Shown: one piece after another, positions 47,020-56,262 of the stretch | Position numbering within the stretch: position 1 is the first letter of the stretch | Layout of the letters: each line of letters begins with the position of its first letter | DNA from: an uncultured Desulfofustis sp. | GTDB lineage: Bacteria; Desulfobacterota; Desulfobulbia; Desulfobulbales; Desulfocapsaceae | Assembly: GCA_905479735.1 (NCBI GenBank) | Contig: CAJQNS010000010.1 | Location: 1-64,000 of the forward strand | Direction of reading: 5' to 3' | DNA: 64,000 nucleotides | Position numbers and translations under genes: made by a program | The notes under the pieces: generated by a model | Told to the model about the DNA's origin: nothing | The model's database searches: none | Seen by the model: only the letters and a program-made list of their open reading frames with translations

Positions 47020-48738
47020 CTAATTTGAGGGTTGTGGAGTCTCTCGCGATGGCAAGTGGAAAAGGACAAATCCACCGTCTCGTGCCAGCTCTAACGGATT
47101 CAGCCCTAGATTCTGCAGTCTTTCGAAATAGAAAGCGGTGGTCAGACCTACTTCGATGTCGTCGCCAGCAAAAAGTTTGCTCAGGTCCGACCAGTCGCGC
47201 CGGTCATGATCGATGGTCTGCCGGCCCGATACAAAGTTGACGCTTGGACGGTCGTCGATCTCGTACATGACGATCCTGCCCTGTGGTGGGGTGTGGCGGG
47301 CCGCCTCTTCGGCCAGCCGGGCCAGCGGGGCGTCCAGCAATCGGTCGTAGAGGGGGATGATGAGGAAAAAGAGGGCGGCGCCGTTGATGAAGGCACAAAG
47401 GAGGAGGGACTCGAAGTGTTTAGCGGGAACATAGTTGCTTGTGCGCAGGACCAGAAAGGCGGAGACGATGAACAGCAGCCCGGCAAGATAGGGGGTAAAA
47501 CCGAATTTAACTGGCTCGAAAAGGGCCGGCACCTTGTAGGCGTCCTCACCGAGGAGTTCCGCAAGATACGGAAAAAGAAGAGGCAGCATCAGGCAGATCA
47601 AGCCCAGCGCAAAGGCGGGGAGTGCCCCGAGCCAGGCGGCCAGACGCCAGCTGAAGCCAGCGGGTCCACTGGGCTGATCCTTTTGGGTCTGTTTTTCGAA
47701 GAACTGAGTGACCAGCAGGGCAAAGCCGGGCAGAACCGGCAGAATGTAGTTGGGTAGCTTGGTGGCGGCAACCGAGAAAAATATCAGGACGATGAGAGAG
47801 AATATGGTGAACAATCTCAGATAACGGAGCGAAGGGTCCCCCTTGGTGGTCAGTGGTAAGCGGAGCAAGGCAAGCAGCAGATAGCCGAACCACGGCATAA
47901 AGCCGACGAACAGAATGACCAGATAGTAAAATATCGGTCCGCTGTGGCCTTCCATGGCGTTGGAGAACCTGCCGACATGATGTTTAATAAAAAGCTCCTT
48001 CATGAACCCGAAGCCATCCGGATGAAAAAAGCCGAGCAGCAGATACCAGGAAAATCCCGAGAGAATCAGGATGGCGGCGCCGGGCAACAACCAGTTTCTT
48101 CTGAATAGCAGTGTGGGCTTGCCAATGGAGATCAGATAGATGAGTGCGGTCAAAATTGGAAACAGGGCCCCGATCGCGCCCTTGCTCAACATGGCCAGGC
48201 CTGCAGCCAGGCAGCCTAGCCAGAAAAGCGGGGCACCGTCTTTGTCTACCAGGAAACGCTCAACACCGTGCCAGGAGAATATCAGACAGCTGACCAGAAA
48301 GAAGGTCAGGAACATGTCGGTCATGGCCACCCGGGCCAGGTAGAGAAAAATTACTGAGCTGCCCAACAGCAGCGTCGCCTGAAAGGCACTGCGTTTTCCC
48401 AAAGGATGGGCTGATCCGAAATAAAATACCAGCAGTGTGAGAAGTGCCGCAACGCCATTGAAGATCCTCGCTCCCATGGGATTGACACCGAATATCTTGT
48501 AGCCAAGCATCTGCGCCCAGTAAAGCATGGGCGGCTTTTCGAAGAAGCCCTCGCCGTTGAGTTCAGGGATGATGAACTCCTGCCGCTCGAACATTGCACG
48601 TGAGACCTCGGCGTAGACGCCTTCGTCATAGTCGATGACCGTGGGTTTGTGCAGCGAGGTGAAAAACAGCAGCGAAAACACAAGCAGCAGAGCCGCCGGG
48701 TAGACAATCGTGAGTACTCTGTTCATGGTCGGTTTCAA
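47020..48738 (-). CDS. Glycosyltransferase family 39 (ArnT/PMT-like) membrane protein
   Basis: A 572-residue polytopic membrane glycosyltransferase that would use a polyprenyl-phosphate sugar donor. The first periplasmic loop has the catalytic-type acidic pair DYDEGVYAEVSRAM, followed by GEGFFEKPPMLYW, which is typical of ArnT-like enzymes. About 11-12 hydrophobic spans and a C-terminal soluble domain follow. The acceptor may be lipid A, another glycolipid or a protein, which the sequence does not settle. TTG start overlaps the stop of the GT2 gene (TTGA), so both are coupled and probably act in one pathway. ATG at 48726 is an alternative. Confidence 0.88.
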   Translation of the reverse strand: MKPTMNRVLTIVYPAALLLVFSLLFFTSLHKPTVIDYDEGVYAEVSRAMFERQEFIIPELNGEGFFEKPPMLYWAQMLGYKIFGVNPMGARIFNGVAALLTLLVFYFGSAHPLGKRSAFQATLLLGSSVIFLYLARVAMTDMFLTFFLVSCLIFSWHGVERFLVDKDGAPLFWLGCLAAGLAMLSKGAIGALFPILTALIYLISIGKPTLLFRRNWLLPGAAILILSGFSWYLLLGFFHPDGFGFMKELFIKHHVGRFSNAMEGHSGPIFYYLVILFVGFMPWFGYLLLALLRLPLTTKGDPSLRYLRLFTIFSLIVLIFFSVAATKLPNYILPVLPGFALLVTQFFEKQTQKDQPSGPAGFSWRLAAWLGALPAFALGLICLMLPLLFPYLAELLGEDAYKVPALFEPVKFGFTPYLAGLLFIVSAFLVLRTSNYVPAKHFESLLLCAFINGAALFFLIIPLYDRLLDAPLARLAEEAARHTPPQGRIVMYEIDDRPSVNFVSGRQTIDHDRRDWSDLSKLFAGDDIEVGLTTAFYFERLQNLGLNPLELARDGGFVLFHLPSRETPQPSN

Positions 48739-49469
48739 TGCAGTTCTTTTCGATATTTCCAGTAAATTTTAGAGAGCTCGACCGGAATCTTGGGAAGATA
48801 ACCAGCAGATATCTTGGAATCACCTACATCGGTCCAGCGCTGCAGCGGTATTTCATAGATCATTTGTGAGGCCTGTTGTCTGCCGTACAGTGCTATGATT
48901 CTGGCAAACAGCTCAACATCGAATAGCCAGGAGGAAATGAACGGCTCGGCAAAGATCTGGCGGGCCAGATTGGCGTCGATCAGTTTGGCTCCACACTGGG
49001 TATCATGGACCGGCAGTTTTAAGATTGCGTTGATCCAGAAGGCAATGATTCGACCGGGGTAGTGACGATACCAATGGCGCTTGATATCGGCGCCGAGCCG
49101 TTGGATTCTTGAGCCGAAAATCATTTTCCGTGCAGGGTCGGTGCTGAAATTGATGAAAGTCGGGATTTCCGACAATGGGGTGGCAAGATCTCCATCCCAA
49201 TAGCCGACATGGCTGACCTCTTTTGGCAATGCTCTGAGGATGCCCTGCCTTACCGCCTCAGCCTTGCCCTGGTTTTCAGAAAATTTCAAAACAGAGCTTT
49301 TCGATCCGGTCAGTGAGCTTATCTTCTCGAGTTTCTCAGCGGTGTGATCGGTGGAGCCGTCATCGACAAACAGGAAGCACAGATCCGAAACATCGTCCAG
49401 AAATGAGACAAACGGGCCATAACTCAGCCGATGGGCCTCGTTGAAACAGGGGATGACTATGGTGATCAA
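48735..49469 (-). CDS. Glycosyltransferase family 2 (dolichyl-phosphate glucosyltransferase-like)
   Basis: A 244-residue cytoplasmic GT-A enzyme. Motifs: ITIVIPCFNEAHRL at the N-terminus, FLFVDDGSTDHTAEKLE, and GYWDGDLATPLSEIP, the DxD-like metal site. It ends with a QCGAKLI and a basic region as in enzymes that charge polyprenyl phosphate with a sugar. It would make the donor lipid used by the GT39 protein encoded next. A TTG start is used, preceded by AAGGAG. Confidence 0.88.
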   Translation of the reverse strand: MITIVIPCFNEAHRLSYGPFVSFLDDVSDLCFLFVDDGSTDHTAEKLEKISSLTGSKSSVLKFSENQGKAEAVRQGILRALPKEVSHVGYWDGDLATPLSEIPTFINFSTDPARKMIFGSRIQRLGADIKRHWYRHYPGRIIAFWINAILKLPVHDTQCGAKLIDANLARQIFAEPFISSWLFDVELFARIIALYGRQQASQMIYEIPLQRWTDVGDSKISAGYLPKIPVELSKIYWKYRKELH

Positions 49470-49746
49470 AGGGCTCCTTTTGGGGTTGCCGGAAGAAACT
49501 CGGGACAGGATAAACCTTGTAATTGATCAGAAAGTATTAAAATACGAATTGAAGCGCAAGAGATTAACTCTACCTTTGGATCTGGCCTCCCCCCATTGCA
49601 CCTGTGGTGGCAGCTGACGATCCGACCTTGCGAGTCATCTTTTTGGTTGCAGTGAAGCAGAGAATACGCTAGTTGGAAGCAGTTAATGGTGCCTGTTCTA
49701 AAAGACAAAATATTTGAAGGCTACCCCGGATTTCCCTGATACGTCA

Positions 49747-50742
49747 ATGGTCAAATTTCTACTACTTTGTGCCGTTATAGCGATCGGAGCTTTCTGCATG
49801 GCGCTTGTCACCCCGTACGACATCGCTCTGACAACATGGCTCTACGGACATAAAAGTCAGTGGTTTGTCGACCTGATGTCCGATTCCATGTTCGAGCTCG
49901 AGATGTTTGGCGGCGGAGATCTGATCGTCTTCTTCAGCGCCGCATGTCTGCTGCTCTATCTCTGTTCAAGCCTAATAGATGCGGACTGCAGTACAAGGCC
50001 AGCGCTCAACAACCTGCAGGCCAGGCTGAGGGCCAGATCAGGTTGGGCGGACTGGCTGCGTCGCAATCGCCTTCGGCTCGAGTTTCTGGTGGTTGCGACC
50101 TTCTGTTGTTCAACCTTGATGGTCAAATTGCTGAAATGGACCATGGCACGGCCGCGGCCCAAGAAATATTTCTGGGGAACAAGGCCATTTAACGAATGGT
50201 GGGAAGTGGGACCATATTTCCTCGACGAAGGGACCTATCGAGCAAGTTTTCCAAGTGGCCACACCGCCTCGGCCATTACTTTGATGGGACTCGTCTATGT
50301 ATTATCTTTCAGTCTTTACGATAAACGCTATCGACGTCTGGGGGCAGCGCTGTTCCTGTTCACGATCGCCTTTGGACTGACCATGGCCATTGCCCGGATC
50401 ATGACCCGGGCCCATTGGCCCACCGATGTAACCTTTTCGATCTTTGGCGGCTGGGCCTTGATTCACCTGCTGTTCTTTTACGGTATAAAGGTGACAGGCG
50501 GTGATCAGAGCGGAGCCTACCGACTGGCTGAGCTCTCTCCCCCTCCTCCCTTCAGGGGGATCAGGATCTGCTGGTATCTGAGCCTCTTCTGCCTGGCCCT
50601 GGTCGGCCTGTTTTTAGGACTAAAACATTTCCTTCACGAGCGCTGGCCCTGGCTGATCATCTTCTCCATCGCATCCGTCCCTTTACTGGTCTATGCGGCC
50701 CTAAAGAGTTTTGGAGAGGGGCTTTTTAGAGCGGATGATTGA
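49747..50742 (+). CDS. PAP2-family membrane phosphatase
   Basis: A type-2 phosphatidic acid phosphatase-like protein with the three active-site motifs: K(x)...RPRP (KWTMARPRP), PSGHTAS (SFPSGHTASA) and R..A.H...D (ARIMTRAHWPTD). Six or more hydrophobic spans make it an inner-membrane enzyme acting on lipid phosphates such as undecaprenyl pyrophosphate or phosphatidylglycerol phosphate. Lipid A phosphatases are also in the family. A TTG at 49714 is in frame, but the ATG at 49747 gives the expected short N-terminus. Neither has a good ribosome site. It is divergent from the glycosyltransferases, consistent with an envelope role. Confidence 0.88.
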   Translation: MVKFLLLCAVIAIGAFCMALVTPYDIALTTWLYGHKSQWFVDLMSDSMFELEMFGGGDLIVFFSAACLLLYLCSSLIDADCSTRPALNNLQARLRARSGWADWLRRNRLRLEFLVVATFCCSTLMVKLLKWTMARPRPKKYFWGTRPFNEWWEVGPYFLDEGTYRASFPSGHTASAITLMGLVYVLSFSLYDKRYRRLGAALFLFTIAFGLTMAIARIMTRAHWPTDVTFSIFGGWALIHLLFFYGIKVTGGDQSGAYRLAELSPPPPFRGIRICWYLSLFCLALVGLFLGLKHFLHERWPWLIIFSIASVPLLVYAALKSFGEGLFRADD

Positions 50743-50755
50743 CGAGGTCGGCGGC

Positions 50756-51257
50756 TCATTCCAGCGGCAGTCTGAGATCGGCAGCGATCCCTGCTTTCTG
50801 GCAGTAGGAGCGGTTGAGGGCGGCCAGTCTAAAGTTGAAAGGATCGAGCAGAAGCAGGTCGTCATATTCAAATGGATGATCTTCTGAAAAATTCAGGGGG
50901 CAGGCTGACACCTCGATCTGCTCGTTTGTTTCATCGACATAGCCGATCGGCAGTCCCTGGGTGCGGCAAATGAGTGGTCGCTGCTGGTAGATCGTGCAAC
51001 GGTTATCGTCCAGCAGAGGGCACTGCTCTTCACCGCCGATTGAACGAACAGAAGGTCTTGGCGACCCGGCGATAAGTGTGGCTTCCAATGGCAAAAACGG
51101 TAAATTTACGGCAGCAGGACGAGCAGCCGGGGGCGCAGTTGATGAAGCTTCGCAAGCGTTGGCTCAAGGTGACAATAAGGCGGTCAAGGTCTAAAACCAG
51201 AGCTCCATATTCGTCTCTTATGGTATTCGGAACCGGTGGCAGGGGGGCAGGGATCAT
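50756..51257 (-). pseudogene. YkgJ-family cysteine-cluster protein, frameshifted
   Basis: The N-terminal part (51257 down to about 51100) carries the CAPGCSSCC motif and then KFTV. The C-terminal part is in another frame and continues the family pattern as PLEATLIAG, then CPLLDDNRCTIYQQRPLICR. The two frames meet at a run of five T on the minus strand (51093-51097). Removing one T gives KFTVLPLEATLIAG, a normal family sequence. So the gene is either disrupted by a one-base insertion or the run is a sequencing error. YkgJ proteins bind zinc or an iron-sulfur cluster. Function is unknown. Confidence 0.8.
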
Positions 51258-51271
51258 TATAAAACTCTAGC

Positions 51272-51299
51272 AATGGGTGCCAAAAAATGGGTGCCAAAA
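51272..51299. repeat. Tandem 14-base direct repeat
   Basis: AATGGGTGCCAAAA occurs twice without a gap (51272-51285 and 51286-51299), between the YkgJ pseudogene and the RluA-type gene. Two copies are too few to suggest a repeat family. A regulatory or slippage origin is possible. Confidence 0.7.
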
Positions 51300-51423
51300 T
51301 TGGCTTTCAAAATTTCGTTCAAGAAACGGGATAGTATCGTTTAATGCTTCCACACTACCAGATAAACGCAGATTCACCAATTCATGACATGTACCTTGTC
51401 GCCCCTGCTACCGACTGACTATT

Positions 51424-52329
51424 ATGGTTAACCGCTACGTCTGTGCCGCCGACGATGTAGGAAGACGACTCGATCAATTTCTGGCCGAGCACAGTCCGGA
51501 TCTATCCCGTACGCTCATCAGAAAAATCATTGACATCGGTGGTGTCCAGATCGACGGCCGCCGGGTCAGAAAGGCTGGTACAACCCTTTCCGAGGGCTGG
51601 CGGATAGAGATGCACCGTGACCGTGGTGCGCTTGAACCCTTCAGGATTACCGATGATCATGTGCTCTTCCAGGACAACTATCTCATTGTCCTGAACAAGC
51701 CGGCCGGTATTGAAACCCAGCCCACTCCTGCCCGTTATAAAGGGACCCTTTTTGAGGCTCTGCAAGTGTGGTTGAAAAGAGACCGTAGATTCGGTCGCCG
51801 GCTGGAGATAGGCATGGCTCAGCGGCTGGACCGCGACACCAGCGGGGTGATAGCCTTCTCTATTCACCCGCAGGCTCACAAGTCACTCACCGGCCAGTTG
51901 CAGTCACGTTCGGCCAAGAAAAGCTATCTGGCCTTGATCGAGGGCAGACCTGAGCCGGAAACGGGGTCCTATGTCTCGAGCCTGATCAGGGATCGCTATT
52001 CAAACAGGGTGAAATCGGTCGACTGGGGCGGAAAAAAGGCCATCACCAATTATCGGGTGGTGAAAACAATCGAGATTCCCACTCAAATCAGCCTGATCGA
52101 ACTCGATTTAATCACCGGCAGGACTCACCAGATTCGGGCCCACCTCTCAGAAGCCGGTCATCCGCTGTTGGGCGATATTCGCTATGGTGGCTGCAGCCGC
52201 CTCGGTGATCGCCAGTTCTCCAGACACTGTCTTCATTCCCACCGGCTTGAGTTGAGCCACCCGCTCAGCGCTAAAGTTGTCTCCTTCAGTGCCAAGATGC
52301 CAGAGGAAATGGACCCGGATCGTTGGTGA
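51424..52329 (+). CDS. RluA-family RNA pseudouridine synthase
   Basis: Isomerises uridine in rRNA or tRNA. The 301-residue protein has an N-terminal S4 domain (GRRLDQFLAEHSPDLSRTLIRKIID), a catalytic domain with NKPAGIETQP and RLDRDTSGV (catalytic Asp at about 136), and TGRTHQIRAHLSEAGHPLLGD. The residue before RLD is Gln, not the usual His. The target site cannot be assigned. RluC or RluD are the nearest general types. It is convergent with the PFL gene. Confidence 0.93.
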   Translation: MVNRYVCAADDVGRRLDQFLAEHSPDLSRTLIRKIIDIGGVQIDGRRVRKAGTTLSEGWRIEMHRDRGALEPFRITDDHVLFQDNYLIVLNKPAGIETQPTPARYKGTLFEALQVWLKRDRRFGRRLEIGMAQRLDRDTSGVIAFSIHPQAHKSLTGQLQSRSAKKSYLALIEGRPEPETGSYVSSLIRDRYSNRVKSVDWGGKKAITNYRVVKTIEIPTQISLIELDLITGRTHQIRAHLSEAGHPLLGDIRYGGCSRLGDRQFSRHCLHSHRLELSHPLSAKVVSFSAKMPEEMDPDRW

Positions 52330-52369
52330 GTAAACTGATTTCTGACAGGTGCCTCAGGGTGATGGCTTT

Positions 52370-53755
52370 CTAATTTTTGAAACTGTGCACCGGAGCTGGA
52401 ATTCGTCCGCCCCAGCCGATGAAACGTGACGATTTTCCGACGTTGCGAACCGGCATGATCGGACTGGCTCCGAACAGGCCGCCGAAACTGATTGAATCAC
52501 CGACTTCCTTCCCGGGAACCGGGATGAGTCTTACCGCAGTGGTCTTGTTGTTGACCATCCCCAGGGCCATTTCATCGGCTATGATGGCTGAAATAGTGTC
52601 GCCGTCAACCGATCCCGGAATGGCCACCATGTCGATGCCGACCGAACAGACGCAGGTCATGGCTTCGAGTTTTTCCAGGCAGAGATGACCCTTGCCCACC
52701 GCTTCGGCCAGGACCGAATCTTCCATCACTGGAATGAAAGCGCCGCTCAAACCGCCCACGGTCTTTGAGGCGAAGATACCACCCTTTTTCACCGCATCGT
52801 TTAGCATGGCCAGAATTGCCGTGGAGCCGGGAGCCCCGATGGCGTCGACACCGAGGATATGAAGGATTTCACCGACGCTGTCGCCCACGGTGGGAGTTGG
52901 AGCCAGGGACAGGTCGACGACGCCGAAACTGACGCCTAAGATATCTGAGACCTGCCTGCCTACCAGTTCCCCGCAGCGGGTCACACGAAAGGTCGTCTGT
53001 TTGATCTCTTCGGCAATTTCGTCGAGCTTGAGACCGATTTCGTCACTTTGTCGAGAAGTGATCAGCTTTTCAAGGGAACGGGCAATTACCCCCGGGCCGG
53101 AGACGCCGACATTGAGCACCGTATCCGCCTCTTCGACACCGTGGATAGCTCCTGCCATAAAGGGGTTGTCTCCGGGCTGGTTGCAGAAGACCACGAACTT
53201 GGCTGCCCCGAAACCGCCTTGGTCTGCAGTCTGTTCGGCTATGTCTTTTATGGTTGGGCCGAGCATGGCCAGGGCATCCATGTTGATGCCTTTCTGAGAG
53301 GAGGCAATGTTGATTGAGGCGCACACTGTTTTCGACTCGCGCAGTGCCTCGGGCAAGCTGTGAATGTATTCCCGATCGGTCCTGGTCATACCCTTTTCCA
53401 CCTGGGCCGAAAAACCTCCCAGGATATCGACCTCTACGACGGCGGCGGCCCGATCCAGGGATTTCGCCAGAGCGACAAAATCATCGCGGTTGAAACCGGC
53501 CCCAACCAGGGAGATCGGGGTAATAGAGATGCGTTTGTTGACCACCGGTATACCGAGCTTGCGCGAAACAAAATTACAGGTTTCAACGAATTTTCCAGCC
53601 CTCTCCGAAATACGCTCCTCTATGTTGCGGCAGGTTTGGCCGATGGAGGAAGCCCGGCAGTCGAGAAGGTTGATACCCATGGTAACGGTGCGGACATCAA
53701 GGTTTTCCTTCTGGATCATCTCGACGGTAGCCAGAATCTGGTCTGAGCGCAGCAT
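52370..53755 (-). CDS. PFL family (UPF0210/DUF711) protein
   Basis: A 461-residue member of UPF0210, a glycyl-radical-enzyme-like fold whose function is not established. The sequence runs LLDCRASSIGQTCRNIEERI, GINMDALAMLGPTIKDIAEQT, DLSLAPTPTVGDSVGEILHILG and ends with the conserved FIGWGGRIPAPVHSFKN. It is co-directional with and 38 bases after the ACT-domain gene, a pairing that is common for these two families and suggests the ACT protein controls or partners it. Confidence 0.9.
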   Translation of the reverse strand: MLRSDQILATVEMIQKENLDVRTVTMGINLLDCRASSIGQTCRNIEERISERAGKFVETCNFVSRKLGIPVVNKRISITPISLVGAGFNRDDFVALAKSLDRAAAVVEVDILGGFSAQVEKGMTRTDREYIHSLPEALRESKTVCASINIASSQKGINMDALAMLGPTIKDIAEQTADQGGFGAAKFVVFCNQPGDNPFMAGAIHGVEEADTVLNVGVSGPGVIARSLEKLITSRQSDEIGLKLDEIAEEIKQTTFRVTRCGELVGRQVSDILGVSFGVVDLSLAPTPTVGDSVGEILHILGVDAIGAPGSTAILAMLNDAVKKGGIFASKTVGGLSGAFIPVMEDSVLAEAVGKGHLCLEKLEAMTCVCSVGIDMVAIPGSVDGDTISAIIADEMALGMVNNKTTAVRLIPVPGKEVGDSISFGGLFGASPIMPVRNVGKSSRFIGWGGRIPAPVHSFKN

Positions 53756-53793
53756 GTAAACTCCTTGATCGTCAGATCGTAAATTGTCCTGGT

Positions 53794-54348
53794 TTAAAAG
53801 GGGATCTCATTGGTGACTTTGAACAGGTCATGATGCTGAAGCACCACCTGAAGCCCCTCTTCGTGGGCATAGGTGTCCAGAGCACTGCGGACCTCGGCGA
53901 TGGACTCCACCCTGCTCAAATCGAGCTGGAGGACCATCGTGTAGGTATCTGCCATGATGGTAGTGGCAAGATCGAGGATGTTGATATCATGTCGGAAACA
54001 GAAAGAACTGATGCCATAGACGAGCCCTTTACGATTCAGTCCCTGAGTGGTCATGATGTAGGTTTTTCGGGGCAGTTCAGAATGTTCTGAACTGGGAGCG
54101 GGGGTGATCTCCCTGGCCACCACATCCAGGGTGGTTGGGCTGTCGATGGCGTCGATTTTTTCCCTCAACATGGCCGGGCTGACCCCCTCATCGAAGGTGG
54201 CGAAGAGGATCATGGTCAAATAGCCGCCCAGAGTGGATTGGTTGAGATCAGCCAGATCGCCGCCGAGCTCGTATATGGCCCCGGTAATGTCGGCGACTAT
54301 GCCGGTGCGGTCTTTGGACATGACCGATATGACCATCTCTCTGCTCAT
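53794..54348 (-). CDS. ACT-domain protein (UPF0237 type, tandem)
   Basis: A 184-residue protein with two ACT domains. The first begins VISVMSKDRTGIVADITGAIYELGGDL, the second RKTYIMTTQGLNRKGLVYGISSFCFRHDINILDL. ACT domains bind amino acids and act as sensors. It precedes the PFL gene by 38 bases on the same strand. The ligand is unknown. Confidence 0.88.
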   Translation of the reverse strand: MSREMVISVMSKDRTGIVADITGAIYELGGDLADLNQSTLGGYLTMILFATFDEGVSPAMLREKIDAIDSPTTLDVVAREITPAPSSEHSELPRKTYIMTTQGLNRKGLVYGISSFCFRHDINILDLATTIMADTYTMVLQLDLSRVESIAEVRSALDTYAHEEGLQVVLQHHDLFKVTNEIPF

Positions 54349-54388
54349 TGTCTGGTACTCCAGTTGAATGTCTTGTGATTAGGTTATT

Positions 54389-55696
54389 TCAAGCTGCCCG
54401 TGCTACGGTTTCCGCCAAGATTTTCATTTTTTCGATAACTTCATCGACCTCAAATGTGAGGATTTTTTTGTCGTGCATAACCAGTCTGCCGTCGATGATG
54501 ACACTGTCAACATCGCTCCCGGTTGCCCCGTATACCAGTGTATCCTGGCTGTAGAAGGGCACCAGGTGCGATCGATGGATATCGAGCAGGATTAAATCAG
54601 CGGCCATACCCGGAGTTATACTGCCGATCGAATCGAGGCCGACTGCTCGAGCTCCGGAGTCGGTCGCGCAGTTCAGTACCTCTTTGGCGCTCATTGCCGT
54701 AGCGTCTTTATTGGAGAGTTTCTGAAGTTTGGCCAGCATGTCCATTTCTCTAAATAGGTCGAGGCTGTTGTTTGAGGCACAGCCGTCGGTACCCAGGCCT
54801 ACGGTAGCTCCCTGGTCGAGCAAAGCGGTAACCGGGGCGATGCCCGAGGCGAGTTTGGCATTGCTTTGCGGACAGGTAACGATGCCGACCCGACGGGCGG
54901 CCAGGGTGGCGATGTCCTCGTTATCCAGCCAGATGGTGTGGATGCAGGTGCAGTTGCGATCCAGCAGGCCAAGGGCTTCGAGGTGGTTGGTCGGTGAGCT
55001 GCCCCGGGGATCGATAATTTGCTGCTGCTCTTCCTCCGACTCAGCCAGGTGAATAAAGAATCGCACTCCTTTGCGGTCGGCCAGACGTTTGGCCTCAACC
55101 AGAGTGGCCGGTGAACAGGTATAGGGGCTATGGGCAAAAACCGCCGGGGTGACCAGCGGGCTTCTGCCCTGCCAGTGATCGATAAAGCTTTCGACGGTTT
55201 CGATGTTTTTGCTTGGATCAGGGACGCTGGGAACGGAAAAATCGACGATACCGTGGCCCACCACCGCCCGCACCCCTGCATCGGAAAAGGCTTGGGCTGC
55301 GTGGTTCGAATAAAAATAACCGTCGGCAACGCAGGTGGTGCCGGAGCTGATCATTTCCGCGGCTGCCAGTTTGGCAGACCAGTAGACCATTTCCGGGTTG
55401 ACGTGGGCTGCTTCAGCTGGGAAGATATGGTCATGCAGCCAGCTGTGCAGGCTCAAGTCGTCGGCAAAGCCGCGGAAGAGAGTCATGGCACTGTGGTTAT
55501 GACCATTTACCAGACCTGGCATCACTAAATTCGAATGGGCATCGATGACCAGATAATCATCTGTCCCGGGACATTGGGCCATCGATCCCAGCGAGGACAC
55601 CAACGGCCCCTCGATGGTTACAAAATGGTCGTTGCGTAAAGGGGCTGCGGCTTCGGTTAACAGGGTGCAGCCGCGTATGAGGATTTTCTTTGTCAT
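54389..55696 (-). CDS. mtaD: Amidohydrolase, MTA/SAH deaminase type
   Basis: A zinc- or iron-dependent deaminase of the TrzN/ATZ superfamily, 435 residues from the chosen start. Metal ligands and family motifs are visible: PGLVNGHNHSAMTLFRGFADD, the later HSPYTCSP, FFIHLAESEEE and LGTDGCASNN. This matches 5'-methylthioadenosine/S-adenosylhomocysteine deaminases. A guanine-deaminase-like use is an alternative. A longer frame to 55981 would overlap the DUF2452 gene and add a non-family extension. CCAGGA before the ATG at 55696 supports the shorter start. Confidence 0.88.
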   Translation of the reverse strand: MTKKILIRGCTLLTEAAAPLRNDHFVTIEGPLVSSLGSMAQCPGTDDYLVIDAHSNLVMPGLVNGHNHSAMTLFRGFADDLSLHSWLHDHIFPAEAAHVNPEMVYWSAKLAAAEMISSGTTCVADGYFYSNHAAQAFSDAGVRAVVGHGIVDFSVPSVPDPSKNIETVESFIDHWQGRSPLVTPAVFAHSPYTCSPATLVEAKRLADRKGVRFFIHLAESEEEQQQIIDPRGSSPTNHLEALGLLDRNCTCIHTIWLDNEDIATLAARRVGIVTCPQSNAKLASGIAPVTALLDQGATVGLGTDGCASNNSLDLFREMDMLAKLQKLSNKDATAMSAKEVLNCATDSGARAVGLDSIGSITPGMAADLILLDIHRSHLVPFYSQDTLVYGATGSDVDSVIIDGRLVMHDKKILTFEVDEVIEKMKILAETVARAA

Positions 55697-55915
55697 CGAT
55701 CCTGGCCCACAACCAAAAAACTGGGTGAGATTTGAGTAATAATCGTTACTATAATACTGATCTGGGGAGACGTGTGAAATGTTAATCACCAGCCGGATTA
55801 TAGGAGTAAGGGTATAAAATATAAAGGTGAAAATGTCAGCCAGCCCGGTCATCGGTCGCCGTATCCGGTAAGCCGGCTGGCTCCTTCGATCGAACTGGTC
55901 GAACTGGCAAAACAG

Positions 55916-56227
55916 GTGAGTGAGGCCGACGATATGCTGACCGTGCAGGCTACTGCCAAGTTGCGGCTGCTGGCCGAGCAAATGGAGCAGCTTCGAGCCA
56001 AAGCCCGCCGGATCCTTTCAGAAACCAGGGAGCATCAGGAACTTCACCGGGCCCAATGCGGGTTCAGTAAAAAAGTGGGACAGGCTTATCATCTATATCG
56101 AAAACCAAGCGGTGAGCTGCTGTTTTCCCTGGTTGACCCATCTGAGTGGAGAGCAGAACCGCCGTTCGAATATGTCGGGACTTACCGGCTCGAGCTGGAT
56201 AAGACATGGAAAAAATTAAAAGGATAA
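55916..56227 (+). CDS. DUF2452-family protein, N-terminal frame uncertain
   Basis: The visible frame from GTG 55916 gives 103 residues ending in a YHLYRKPSGELLFSLVDPSEW...YVGTYRLELDKTWKKL pattern that fits DUF2452. Function is unknown. The same frame upstream encodes the family-like PYPVSRLAP at 55859-55885 but has no start codon there. In another frame an ATG at 55833 with AAGGTG ahead of it reads MSASPVIG and then stops. One missing base near 55851-55858 would join them. So the gene has a non-ATG start, a frameshift or a sequencing error. It leads the operon that ends with dnaG. Confidence 0.8.
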   Translation: MSEADDMLTVQATAKLRLLAEQMEQLRAKARRILSETREHQELHRAQCGFSKKVGQAYHLYRKPSGELLFSLVDPSEWRAEPPFEYVGTYRLELDKTWKKLKG

Positions 56228-56262
56228 TCGGATATTCGCGCCAGCGGAATCCGCTTAAATAG

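Noticed and set aside
51272-51299. Sigma54 (-24/-12) promoter within the tandem repeat
   Set aside because: The minus strand has TTGGCAC, but the TTGC element is not at the required spacing.
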